From Oceanimonas marisflavi (GTDB lineage: Bacteria; Pseudomonadota; Gammaproteobacteria; Enterobacterales; Aeromonadaceae), in NCBI RefSeq assembly GCF_003049725.1, contig NZ_QAGM01000010.1, positions 1 through 64,000 on the forward strand: a DNA stretch of 64,000 nt, read 5' to 3'. The translations under genes and the position numbers were made by a program. Under the pieces are notes generated by a model that ran no database searches, had not been told where the DNA came from, and saw only the letters and a list, made by a program, of their open reading frames with translations. Below, in pieces: positions 57,117 to 64,000 of this stretch (position 1 is its first letter; every line of letters starts with the position of its first letter).

Positions 57117-58037
57117 ATGAGCCAAAACAAAGACTACCCGCGCGACCTGGTCGGGTATGGTGCCAACCCTCCTCATCCCAAGTGGCCCGGTGATGCCCGT
57201 ATCGCCATCAACTTTGTACTGAACTACGAAGAGGGCGGTGAGCGTAACGTGTTGCACGGCGACGGTGAGTCTGAAGCCTTCCTGTCCGAAATGCCGGCAG
57301 CCGTAGCTTTCCCCGATGCTCGTCACATGAGCATGGAGTCCATCTACGAATACGGCAGCCGCGCCGGTGTATGGCGCCTGCTGCGTCTGTTCAAGCGCTA
57401 CGACATTCCGCTGACCATCTTCGCCGTGGCTACTGCCATCGAGCGTTATCCGGAAATCGCCAAGGTATTTATGGATGAAGGTCATGAGATCTGCTCTCAC
57501 GCCTACAAGTGGATTACCTACCAGTTCATGAGCGAAGAAGAAGAGCGCGAGCATTACCATAAAGCGATGGAAATCTTCGAACGCGTCTGCGGCCAGCGCC
57601 CGCAGGGCTGGTATACCGGTCGTGACAGCCCCAACACCCGCAAGATTGTGATGGAAGACGAAGGCATTCTGTATGACTCCGATTCCTACGGCGACGACCT
57701 GCCTTACTGGGTAGACAACAATGGCAAAGGCCACCTGGTGATCCCCTATGTAATGGACACCAACGACATGCGCTTTGGCCAGGGTTGCTACAACAACGGT
57801 GAAGAGTTCTATCAGTACCTGAAAGACGCCTTTGACGTACTGTATGAAGAAGGCGCCGAAGCGCCCAAGATGCTGTCCATCGGCATGCACTGCCGCCTGC
57901 TGGGCCGTCCGGGCCGTATGGCCGGTCTGGAGCGTTTCATCAAGTACGCCCGCAGCCATGACAAGGTGTGGTTCACCCGCCGCATCGACATCGCCAAGCA
58001 CTGGCACGAGCACCATCCCTACAAAGGAAACAAGTAA
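57117..58037 (+). CDS. puuE: Allantoinase (PuuE, polysaccharide deacetylase-like)
   Basis: A 306-residue cofactor-independent allantoinase of the NodB-like fold that opens the hydantoin ring of allantoin to allantoate. It begins YPRDLVGYGANPPHPKWPGDARIAINFVLNYEEGGE, the PuuE hallmark; the remodelled deacetylase motifs are in DEGHEICSHAYKW and GWYTGRDSPNTR. TTAGGAG precedes the ATG at 57117. Its stop overlaps uraD (TAATG). Confidence 0.95.
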   Translation: MSQNKDYPRDLVGYGANPPHPKWPGDARIAINFVLNYEEGGERNVLHGDGESEAFLSEMPAAVAFPDARHMSMESIYEYGSRAGVWRLLRLFKRYDIPLTIFAVATAIERYPEIAKVFMDEGHEICSHAYKWITYQFMSEEEEREHYHKAMEIFERVCGQRPQGWYTGRDSPNTRKIVMEDEGILYDSDSYGDDLPYWVDNNGKGHLVIPYVMDTNDMRFGQGCYNNGEEFYQYLKDAFDVLYEEGAEAPKMLSIGMHCRLLGRPGRMAGLERFIKYARSHDKVWFTRRIDIAKHWHEHHPYKGNK

Positions 58038-58552
58038 TGAGCCTGTTCAAAACCTGCAAGCCCAGTGCCATGGGCCGCGACGAATTCGTCAAGACGTTCG
58101 CCGACATCTATGAGCACTCCCCCTGGGTGGCCGAGCAGACCTTTGACCAGGGCCTGACCGAGGCCGACAACGAGATCGAAAAACTGCACGCCCGCATGAG
58201 TGGTGTGCTGCTGAACGCCGACAAGCAGGCCCAGCTCGATCTGATCAATGCTCACCCGGATCTGGCCGGCAAGGCCGCTCAGCGCGGCGAGCTGACCGAA
58301 GCCTCCACCAACGAGCAGGCCGGCGCCGGCATCAGCGAATGCACCGCGGAAGAGTTTGAGCGCTTCACTTACCTGAACAACGCCTACAAGGAAAAATTCC
58401 AGTTTCCTTTCATCATGGCGGTAAAAGGTTCCAACCGTCACCAGATCCTGGCGGCGTTTGAAGAGCGTATTCACAACGACTACGACACCGAGTTTGATCG
58501 CGCCGTTAAAGAGATCAACAAGATTGCCATGTTCCGCCTGAGCGACATGTAA
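58037..58552 (+). CDS. uraD: OHCU decarboxylase
   Basis: A 171-residue enzyme that decarboxylates 2-oxo-4-hydroxy-4-carboxy-5-ureidoimidazoline to (S)-allantoin. The catalytic His is in NAHPDLAGKAA and the conserved Glu/Gln in NEQAGAG; FPFIMAVKG and a C-terminal helical segment complete the fold. The ATG overlaps the puuE stop by one base, so the two are translated together. Confidence 0.95.
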   Translation: MSLFKTCKPSAMGRDEFVKTFADIYEHSPWVAEQTFDQGLTEADNEIEKLHARMSGVLLNADKQAQLDLINAHPDLAGKAAQRGELTEASTNEQAGAGISECTAEEFERFTYLNNAYKEKFQFPFIMAVKGSNRHQILAAFEERIHNDYDTEFDRAVKEINKIAMFRLSDM

Positions 58553-58613
58553 TCCAACCGGCGGGGCGCGTTCGTGCCTCGCCTTTCTTTCTTCTTCTCT
58601 GCAGGAGGCAGCA

Positions 58614-59120
58614 ATGATCAAAACTCTCCAGATCGAGCCGCTGACCAAGGAAGCCTTTGCTCCCTTTGGTGATGTGATCGAATCCGAAGGTCGTGATTAT
58701 TTCATGATCAACAACGGCTCCACTCAGCGTTATCACAAGCTGGGTGAGGTGCAGCTGGACGAACAGGGCCAGGGCATTATCAATATCTTCCGTGCCGAGA
58801 CGCTGGAATACCCGCTGCAGATCAAAATGCTGGAGCGTCATCCGTTCGGCTCCCAGTCTTTTATTCCGCTGTTTGGTCACGATTTCCTGCTGGTGGTTGC
58901 CCCGGTTGGCGACGGCAGCCTGAACATAGACCCGTCTACCGTGCGCGCCTTCCGCGCCACCGGTCGCCAGGGCGTGAACTACCACAGAGGCGTATGGCAC
59001 CATCCGATCATGGCGCTGCGCGACAACGACGAGTTTCTGGTGGTGGATCGCAGCGGTCCGGGCAACAACTGTGACGAGTTCTACTTCGACGAGTCCATTC
59101 AGCTGACCGTTGAGCTCTGA
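58614..59120 (+). CDS. allA: Ureidoglycolate lyase
   Basis: A 168-residue cupin-fold enzyme that splits ureidoglycolate into glyoxylate and urea. It starts IEPLTKEAFAPFGDVIE and contains MLERHPFGSQSFIPL and NYHRGVWHHPIMAL, the AllA signature with metal-contacting His residues. CAGGAGG precedes the ATG. Ureidoglycolate would normally come from allantoate via allantoicase, which is not seen here. Confidence 0.93.
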   Translation: MIKTLQIEPLTKEAFAPFGDVIESEGRDYFMINNGSTQRYHKLGEVQLDEQGQGIINIFRAETLEYPLQIKMLERHPFGSQSFIPLFGHDFLLVVAPVGDGSLNIDPSTVRAFRATGRQGVNYHRGVWHHPIMALRDNDEFLVVDRSGPGNNCDEFYFDESIQLTVEL

Positions 59121-59125
59121 TAAAT

Positions 59126-59170
59126 AAAAGGGGTCGGAGTCATTTTTTAAAAATGACTCCGACCCCTTTT
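59126..59170. repeat. Perfect 22-bp inverted repeat (GGGGTCGGAGTCATTTTT type)
   Basis: Two 22-bp perfectly complementary arms, starting AAAAGGGGTCGGAGTCAT, flank a single T. It lies between the convergent allA and AI-2E family genes, 5 bp after the allA stop. It can act as a bidirectional terminator. The GGGGTCGGAGTC...GACTCCGACCCC pattern is typical of dispersed repeats in marine gammaproteobacteria. Confidence 0.8.
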
Positions 59171-59174
59171 TTAT

Positions 59175-60218
59175 TCACTCGCCGTTAAATTCCCGCATAA
59201 AGATATCCCAGAACACCAGAAACAGGGCCGCCACCAGCGGGCCGATGACAAAGCCGTTGACTCCCATCAGGCTGATGCCGCCAAGGGTGGAAAACAGCAC
59301 CAGATAGTCGGGCAGCTTGGTGTCCCGGCCCACCAGCAGTGGCCGCAGCACGTTGTCGGCCAGGCCGATCACCAGGGCGCCAAAGGCCACCAGCACAGTG
59401 CCCGAAATCCACTCCCCGGTGGCAAACAGGTAGATGGCTACCGGCAGCCACACCAGGGCCGCCCCGATGGCCGGGATCAGCGACAGAAACGCCATTACCA
59501 CACCCCACAGCAGCGGGCCGGGAATGCCCAGTGCCCAGAAAATAAAGCCGCCCAGGGCCCCCTGGGCCATGGCCACCAGAATATTGCCCTTCACCGTGGC
59601 CCGGGTGACTTCCGAAAATTTGGCAAACAGCTTGCGTTCGCGATCGTCGCCCAGGGGCAGTGCCCGCACCATCAGCTCGGTCAGCTGGTGGCCGTCGCGC
59701 AGCAGAAAAAACGCCAGATACAGCATCAGCGCCACGTCCACCACAAAGGTAAAGGTGCTCTGGCCGGCGGTGAGCGCCTTGCCCGCCAGCAGCTTGCTGG
59801 CGGCCACCGCTGTTTCTGACAGCCGGGCGCGTACGCTTTCCAGATCGATACCCAGCCGTCCAAGCAGATCGGGCAGCAGTGGAAAGGCGGTGCGTACCTG
59901 CTCCAGCAAATCACCCGGGCTGATCTCGCCCTTGTCGATACGCTGATACAGCAGTAACCCCTCCTGCACGAAAGAGCCGGCGATAAACAGCACCGGCAGC
60001 ACCACGATCACCGCACAGATCAGCAGCGTCAGCAGGGCGGCCCGGTTGGGCTTGGGACCAATGCGTTTCAGTATGCGCTGCTGCAGGGGCGAGAAAATCA
60101 CGGTAATGGCGCAGGCCCAGAAAATGGCCCCCCAGAAAGGCTTGAGCACCAGTCCGAACAGCAGACTGACCAGCAGCAGGGTAAACAGAAAGGAGCGTTG
60201 TTCGAGTTTTTCGCGCAT
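59175..60218 (-). CDS. AI-2E family transporter (PerM-like)
   Basis: A 347-residue inner-membrane protein with about eight membrane segments in the 2-4-2 type layout of the AI-2E/PerM family (LFAKFSEVTRATVKGNILVAMAQGALGGFIFWALGIP; FSLIPAIGAALVWLPVAIYLFATG-like region; NVLRPLLVGRDTKLPDYLVLFSTLGGI). Members export autoinducer-2 or act as Na+/H+ antiporters; the substrate here is open. The ATG at 60218 has GAGGA upstream. Confidence 0.88.
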   Translation of the reverse strand: MREKLEQRSFLFTLLLVSLLFGLVLKPFWGAIFWACAITVIFSPLQQRILKRIGPKPNRAALLTLLICAVIVVLPVLFIAGSFVQEGLLLYQRIDKGEISPGDLLEQVRTAFPLLPDLLGRLGIDLESVRARLSETAVAASKLLAGKALTAGQSTFTFVVDVALMLYLAFFLLRDGHQLTELMVRALPLGDDRERKLFAKFSEVTRATVKGNILVAMAQGALGGFIFWALGIPGPLLWGVVMAFLSLIPAIGAALVWLPVAIYLFATGEWISGTVLVAFGALVIGLADNVLRPLLVGRDTKLPDYLVLFSTLGGISLMGVNGFVIGPLVAALFLVFWDIFMREFNGE

Positions 60219-60398
60219 GGCGGAGACTTCCTCAATCGGGACTGCCACCAGTCTAAAGAAGGGGACTGTCACTGACCAGAGCTGAATGCCGAAGGGCAGT
60301 TTACAGCGGCAGTCTGCGACCGGCTCCGTGCCCGCCGGCTTTCAAGGCAAGACGGCAGTGGTTATCATGGCCGTGTTGATTTAACCACCGGATTTTTC

Positions 60399-62327
60399 AT
60401 GGATTCCACCATTATCGCCGGCCCTTTGCTGCGCCGCGCCAGCAGCGAACGCCTGGTATTCTGGCTGGCCAGCCGCGAAGCGCTGAGCTTTCGGTTGTGC
60501 CTGCCCGGGCGCGACCCCCTGCCGTTTTCCGGTGACGGGCACCGGCAACTACGGGTGGGTGAGTCGTGCTTTATTCAGCTGCTTGACCTGCGGCTGGATC
60601 AGCCCCTGCCCACCGACACGCGGTTGCCCTACGATCTGCAGTGGCAGCGCCCGGGCGAGCCGCACTGGCAGGGCATGGCCGAGTGGGGCAGTGAACTGTG
60701 CTATCCGGGCGAATCCCTGCCCAGCCTGGTGATTCAAGGCAAGCTCGATGCCATGCTGCACGGCTCCTGCAGAAAGCCGCACCACGCTGCCCCCGATGGT
60801 CTGGTGGCGGCCGATAGCTGGCTGAGTGAACGGCACCAGCAGCCGGCCCAGCGGCCGGCGCTGCTGATGATGAGTGGTGATCAGATCTACGCCGACGACG
60901 TGGCCGGCCCCATGCTCACCGCCATACACCAGCTGATCCGCGAGCTGGGACTTTATGACGAACAGCTGGAAGGGGCCACGGTGGCCAACAGCGACGAGCT
61001 CTTTGCCAGCCCGCTCAATTATTACCGGCGCAATGAGCTGCTGCCCGACACTCGTGCCAACGTGCCGCTGCAGAAGCGCTTTTTTGAAGGGGCGCGCAAG
61101 CCCATCTTTACCACCAGCAGTGCCGCCAACCACCTGATCACCCTGGCCGAGGTGCTGGCCATGTATCTGCTGGTGTGGTCGCCGGTGCCCTGGCGGCTGC
61201 TGCCCGATGACAGACCGAAGCTGGAAGGAGAGCTGGCCGAGTGTTACCAGCGCGAGCGGGAGCGGCTGGCCGCCTTTGTGGATGGTCTGCCGGCGGTGCG
61301 CCGGCTGCTGGCGCACTTGCCCACCCTGATGATCTTTGACGATCACGATGTCACCGACGACTGGAACCTGACCGCCGCCTGGGAAGAAAGCGCCTACGGC
61401 CATCCGTTCTCCCGGCGGATCATCGGTAATGCCCTGACCGCCTATATGATCTGTCAGGGCTGGGGCAATGATCCCGATGCCTTTACCGGCGATCCCATGG
61501 ATCGGTTACAGGCCTGGAGCGAGCGGCCCGGCAGCGAGCAGCAGGATCGGCTGATCGACACTCTGCTGAAATTTGACGGCTGGCAATATCAGCTCGATAC
61601 CCAGCCCCGGCTGCTGGTGCTCGACACCCGCACAAGGCGCTGGCGTTCCGAGTCCAATTTTAACCGGCCTTCAGGGCTGATGGACTGGGAAGCGCTGACC
61701 GAACTGCAGGGGGAGATGCTGAATCAGGAATCGGTGGTGGTGGTCTCGCCGACGCCGGTATTCGGGGTGAAGCTTATCGAGGTGATCCAGAAGATCTTTA
61801 CCTGGCTGGGCAAGCCGCTGCTGGTGGATGCGGAGAACTGGATGGCTCACAAGGGCACCGCCAATGTGATCGTCAATATCTTTCGTCATGCCCGTACGCC
61901 CGCCAACTATGTGATCCTCTCCGGCGATGTGCATTACTCCTTTATGTATGACATTCGCGTGCGCCACCGGGGCGGCGAGCCCCATATCTGGCAGATCACC
62001 AGCAGCGGCATCAAGAATGAATTTCCGCGCCGGCTGCTGGATGTGCTCGACCGGCTCAACCGCTGGCTTTATGCGCCGCGCTCGCCACTGAACTGGTTTA
62101 CCCGCCGGCGGCGGCTGGAAATCACGCCCCACTCACCGGTGGGGGCATCAAGGGGCGAGCGGCTGCTGAACCGGGCCGGCATCGGCTATGTGCGCTTTAA
62201 CGCAAATGGGGAGCCGGTGTGCGTGCAGCAGATCACCAGTGAGGGCACCGTGGACTTTATTGAGCCGGCGACCAGCACAGAGACGGCGCTCAGCTCTCGA
62301 CCGGACCGAGAGGCTGACCAAAGCTGA
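60399..62327 (+). CDS. PhoD-like metallophosphatase
   Basis: A 642-residue protein with a central PhoD-type calcineurin-like phosphatase domain. Metal-ligand motifs in order are MMSGDQIYADDV (about 153), IFDDHDVTDDWN (about 311) and SGDVHYSF (about 507). No signal peptide is seen, so unlike secreted PhoD it is probably cytosolic, like the large PhoD-like proteins of proteobacteria. The N-terminal 130 residues are a beta-rich domain. Its 3' end overlaps the opposite-strand VOC gene by 38 bp. Confidence 0.82.
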   Translation: MDSTIIAGPLLRRASSERLVFWLASREALSFRLCLPGRDPLPFSGDGHRQLRVGESCFIQLLDLRLDQPLPTDTRLPYDLQWQRPGEPHWQGMAEWGSELCYPGESLPSLVIQGKLDAMLHGSCRKPHHAAPDGLVAADSWLSERHQQPAQRPALLMMSGDQIYADDVAGPMLTAIHQLIRELGLYDEQLEGATVANSDELFASPLNYYRRNELLPDTRANVPLQKRFFEGARKPIFTTSSAANHLITLAEVLAMYLLVWSPVPWRLLPDDRPKLEGELAECYQRERERLAAFVDGLPAVRRLLAHLPTLMIFDDHDVTDDWNLTAAWEESAYGHPFSRRIIGNALTAYMICQGWGNDPDAFTGDPMDRLQAWSERPGSEQQDRLIDTLLKFDGWQYQLDTQPRLLVLDTRTRRWRSESNFNRPSGLMDWEALTELQGEMLNQESVVVVSPTPVFGVKLIEVIQKIFTWLGKPLLVDAENWMAHKGTANVIVNIFRHARTPANYVILSGDVHYSFMYDIRVRHRGGEPHIWQITSSGIKNEFPRRLLDVLDRLNRWLYAPRSPLNWFTRRRRLEITPHSPVGASRGERLLNRAGIGYVRFNANGEPVCVQQITSEGTVDFIEPATSTETALSSRPDREADQS

Positions 62328-62709
62328 ACTCCACCTGATTGCCGTTCGGGTCTTTCACACCGCAGTAATAACCCACCGGAAAGGGCTCGTCCCGGGGTGG
62401 CCACAGCAGGCAGCCCGCCTGCCCGGCCCGCTCGGCCAGGGCGTCCACCGCGGCACGGCTTTGCAGGGCAAAGCCGAAGTGGCGGTAGTCCCGCTCTCCC
62501 AGGTGCAGATCCTCGCCACCGTTCATCAGCACAAACACAAAGTCCCGCTCCCGGCCCGGCTCCGCCAGCCAGACGATGGTCTGGGGGCCGCTTTCCCGCC
62601 GGTGGGTTTCTTTCATGCCGCAGAAATCATGGTAAAACTGCAGGCAGGCGTCGAGATCCCGCACATGCAGGGCCAGGTGGGTAAGGCGGGGGTAGTGAAT
62701 GTGGGTCAT
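62290..62709 (-). CDS. VOC family (glyoxalase-like) protein
   Basis: A 139-residue vicinal-oxygen-chelate protein with two beta-alpha-beta-beta-beta modules: LTHLALHVRDLDACLQFYHDFCGM at the start and YYCGVKDPNGNQVEFSFGQP at the end. His, Glu and a central Glu-rich segment (GGEDLHLGERDYRHFGFAL) fit a metal site. Substrate unknown; mgsA at 21510 makes methylglyoxal, but this is not clearly GloA. The ATG at 62709 has GAGGAAG upstream. Confidence 0.85.
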   Translation of the reverse strand: MTHIHYPRLTHLALHVRDLDACLQFYHDFCGMKETHRRESGPQTIVWLAEPGRERDFVFVLMNGGEDLHLGERDYRHFGFALQSRAAVDALAERAGQAGCLLWPPRDEPFPVGYYCGVKDPNGNQVEFSFGQPLGPVES

Positions 62710-62827
62710 GGAGTCTTCCTCGGACAGATCTGACATGCTGCTGAGTATGGCCGCCATTCCCGGGAAAGGCACATCGCTGCCACGGCTGGTAGAATGGTGC
62801 TCATAACATAATGACACAGAAGCGAGC

Positions 62828-63646
62828 ATGAGCAATCTCACCGGAACCCTGATCAAGATGCCGGCGCGGCTTGAGGCCCTCGTGGCCTATGAGCTGGCGC
62901 TGGGCGAGCACCGCACCAGCCTGAACGCCTTTCTGGGCCAGCCCCTTAAGCTGACCTTTACCGGCAACATTTACTGCGATGCCTGTGGCCGCAAAACCAA
63001 AAAAAGCTACTCTCAGGGACACTGTTTTCCCTGCATGAAAAAACTGGCCCGCTGCGACATGTGCGTGATGAAGCCGGAAACCTGCCACTATTTTGAAGGC
63101 ACCTGTCGCGAGCCCGAGTGGGGCGATCGCAACTGCATGGTGCAGCACATCGTCTATCTGGCCAACACCTCCGGGCTGAAGGTGGGCATTACCCGCCATA
63201 CTCAGGTGCCGACCCGCTGGATTGACCAGGGCGCCACCCAGGCGCTGCCGCTGCTGCGGGTAGCTACCCGCCAGCTCTCCGGTTTTGTGGAAGTGGCCCT
63301 GGCCAGCATGGTGGCCGACAAAACCAACTGGCGCGCCATGCTCAAGGGCGACGAAGCGCCCTTGAATCTCAAGGCCGAAGGCGAGCGTCTGCTGCCGGAA
63401 ATAAAGGAAAAACTGGCCGAACTCACTCTTAAATACGGCGACGACGCCATTACCGTGCTCGACGAGCCGGTGGTCGAGCTCAGCTACCCGGTGCTGGAAT
63501 ATCCGACCAAAATCGTCAGCCATAATTTCGACAAGAACCCCGAGGTGGCCGGCACCCTGCTTGGCATCAAGGGCCAGTACCTGATCCTCGACACCGGGGT
63601 GATTAATCTGCGCAAGTTCACCGGTTATGAGGTGACCCTGGACTGA
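62828..63646 (+). CDS. DUF2797 family zinc-ribbon protein
   Basis: A 272-residue protein of DUF2797. A cysteine cluster near residues 50-100 (CDACGRKTKKSY, HCFPCMKKL, CDMCVMKPETC) looks like two zinc-binding knuckles. It is followed by IVYLANTSGLKVGITR, which resembles the GIY-YIG nuclease core. The C-terminal third is beta-rich. Function is unknown; nucleic-acid binding is inferred from the ribbon. GAAGCGAGC precedes the ATG. Confidence 0.82.
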   Translation: MSNLTGTLIKMPARLEALVAYELALGEHRTSLNAFLGQPLKLTFTGNIYCDACGRKTKKSYSQGHCFPCMKKLARCDMCVMKPETCHYFEGTCREPEWGDRNCMVQHIVYLANTSGLKVGITRHTQVPTRWIDQGATQALPLLRVATRQLSGFVEVALASMVADKTNWRAMLKGDEAPLNLKAEGERLLPEIKEKLAELTLKYGDDAITVLDEPVVELSYPVLEYPTKIVSHNFDKNPEVAGTLLGIKGQYLILDTGVINLRKFTGYEVTLD

Positions 63647-63660
63647 GGTTGCCAGACAAC

Positions 63661-63690
63661 AAAAAGCCGGCCCACAAGGCCGGCTTTTGC
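63661..63690. terminator. Bidirectional terminator between the DUF2797 gene and cstA
   Basis: The stem AAAGCCGGCC/GGCCGGCTTT with a CACAA loop, with an A-run on one side and T on the other, serves both convergent genes. Confidence 0.9.
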
Positions 63691-63707
63691 ATATCAGGCG
63701 TGAGCAA

Positions 63708-64000
63708 TCAGGCTTCGTCGGCCAGCAGGTGCTCGTTGCGGCCCTTGATGCGGGTAATGAGCAGGGCGGTGATCACCAGGGTGAGCACTATGCCGGTGAC
63801 GGTGGACAGGGTCATCGGCAGACCGGCGCCCAGGGTGGCGGAGTTCAGCAAAAAGCTGATAACGACCGTGGTCATAAACATGGCCGGCACGGTGGCAATC
63901 CAGTGCAGCTTGTTGTGGCGCAGCAGGTAGGCCGAGGCGGTCCACAGCATCATCACCGCGGTGGCCTGGTTGGCCACGCCGAAGTAGCGCCAGATAATGC
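63708..64000 (-). CDS. cstA: Carbon starvation protein CstA (C-terminal part)
   Basis: The last 96 residues of a CstA-family peptide/pyruvate transporter; the gene continues beyond the right end. The fragment reads IIWRYFGVANQATAVMMLWTASAYLL, the conserved CstA segment before the last membrane helices, then two more hydrophobic segments and a short tail EHLLADEA. It is incomplete only because of the window edge. Confidence 0.85.
   Translation of the reverse strand, partial: IIWRYFGVANQATAVMMLWTASAYLLRHNKLHWIATVPAMFMTTVVISFLLNSATLGAGLPMTLSTVTGIVLTLVITALLITRIKGRNEHLLADEA

Overview
The window is about 64 kb of GC-rich, gene-dense chromosome from a gammaproteobacterium. The evidence is a 5S rRNA close to that of E. 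coli, a leuABCD operon with a leucine leader peptide, thiBPQ, an ilvIH pair, tusDCB next to rpsL-rpsG-fusA-tuf, and bfd with a Fur-type operator. The gene set (taurine dehydrogenase plus Xsc, PuuE-type allantoinase, TRAP transporter, DUF3461 and DUF2797 proteins) fits a marine or brackish member of Aeromonadales such as Oceanimonas, Oceanisphaera or Zobellella. That placement is inference. There is no phage, integrase, transposase, CRISPR array or tRNA; mobile-like DNA is limited to small hairpin repeats.

Layout. 1-5.5 kb: end of an rRNA operon, a PIN-PhoH ATPase, the thiamine ABC transporter thiBPQ (minus strand) and a PilZ protein. 5.5-13.1 kb: branched-chain amino acid synthesis, with leuABCD (minus) behind a complete attenuator (leuL with four consecutive CTA Leu codons) and ilvIH (plus) diverging from it. 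13.2-20.6 kb: a small secreted protein, a YheO-like regulator with ridA, then tusDCB and the str operon rpsL-rpsG-fusA-tuf. 20.6-24.8 kb: a DUF442 protein, bfd, mgsA, a GlcG-like protein, a RutR-like TetR regulator and an MFS exporter.

24.9-32 kb and 54.9-59.1 kb hold two halves of a purine catabolic pathway. The first has xanthine dehydrogenase xdhABC, guanine deaminase guaD and a GntR/FCD regulator. The second has an AzgA-type purine permease, 5-hydroxyisourate hydrolase, allantoinase puuE, OHCU decarboxylase uraD and ureidoglycolate lyase. Urate oxidase and allantoicase are not in the window. A TTGTATAC-type palindrome lies before the GntR gene, before the GlcG-like gene and between uraH and puuE, suggesting one regulon. 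A RutR-box-like site covers the -35 of the xdhA promoter.

32.2-41.3 kb is a taurine dissimilation cluster: taurine dehydrogenase (tauX, tauY), a MocR-type regulator (tauR), a putative sulfate/sulfite exporter with a divergent LysR regulator, sulfoacetaldehyde acetyltransferase (xsc), phosphate acetyltransferase (pta) and a DUF6506 protein. Together these would convert taurine to acetyl-CoA, ammonium and sulfite. An NCS1 nucleobase/allantoin transporter, a universal stress protein and a TRAP transporter (dctPQM type) follow.

47.2-64 kb otherwise holds cobaltochelatase-type cobST without cobN, a SulP transporter, an aldehyde-dehydrogenase-like protein that has lost its catalytic cysteine, two DUF3461 paralogues around a small ribbon-helix-helix-like gene and two hairpin repeats, an AI-2E family permease, a PhoD-like phosphatase, a VOC protein, a DUF2797 protein and the 3' end of cstA.
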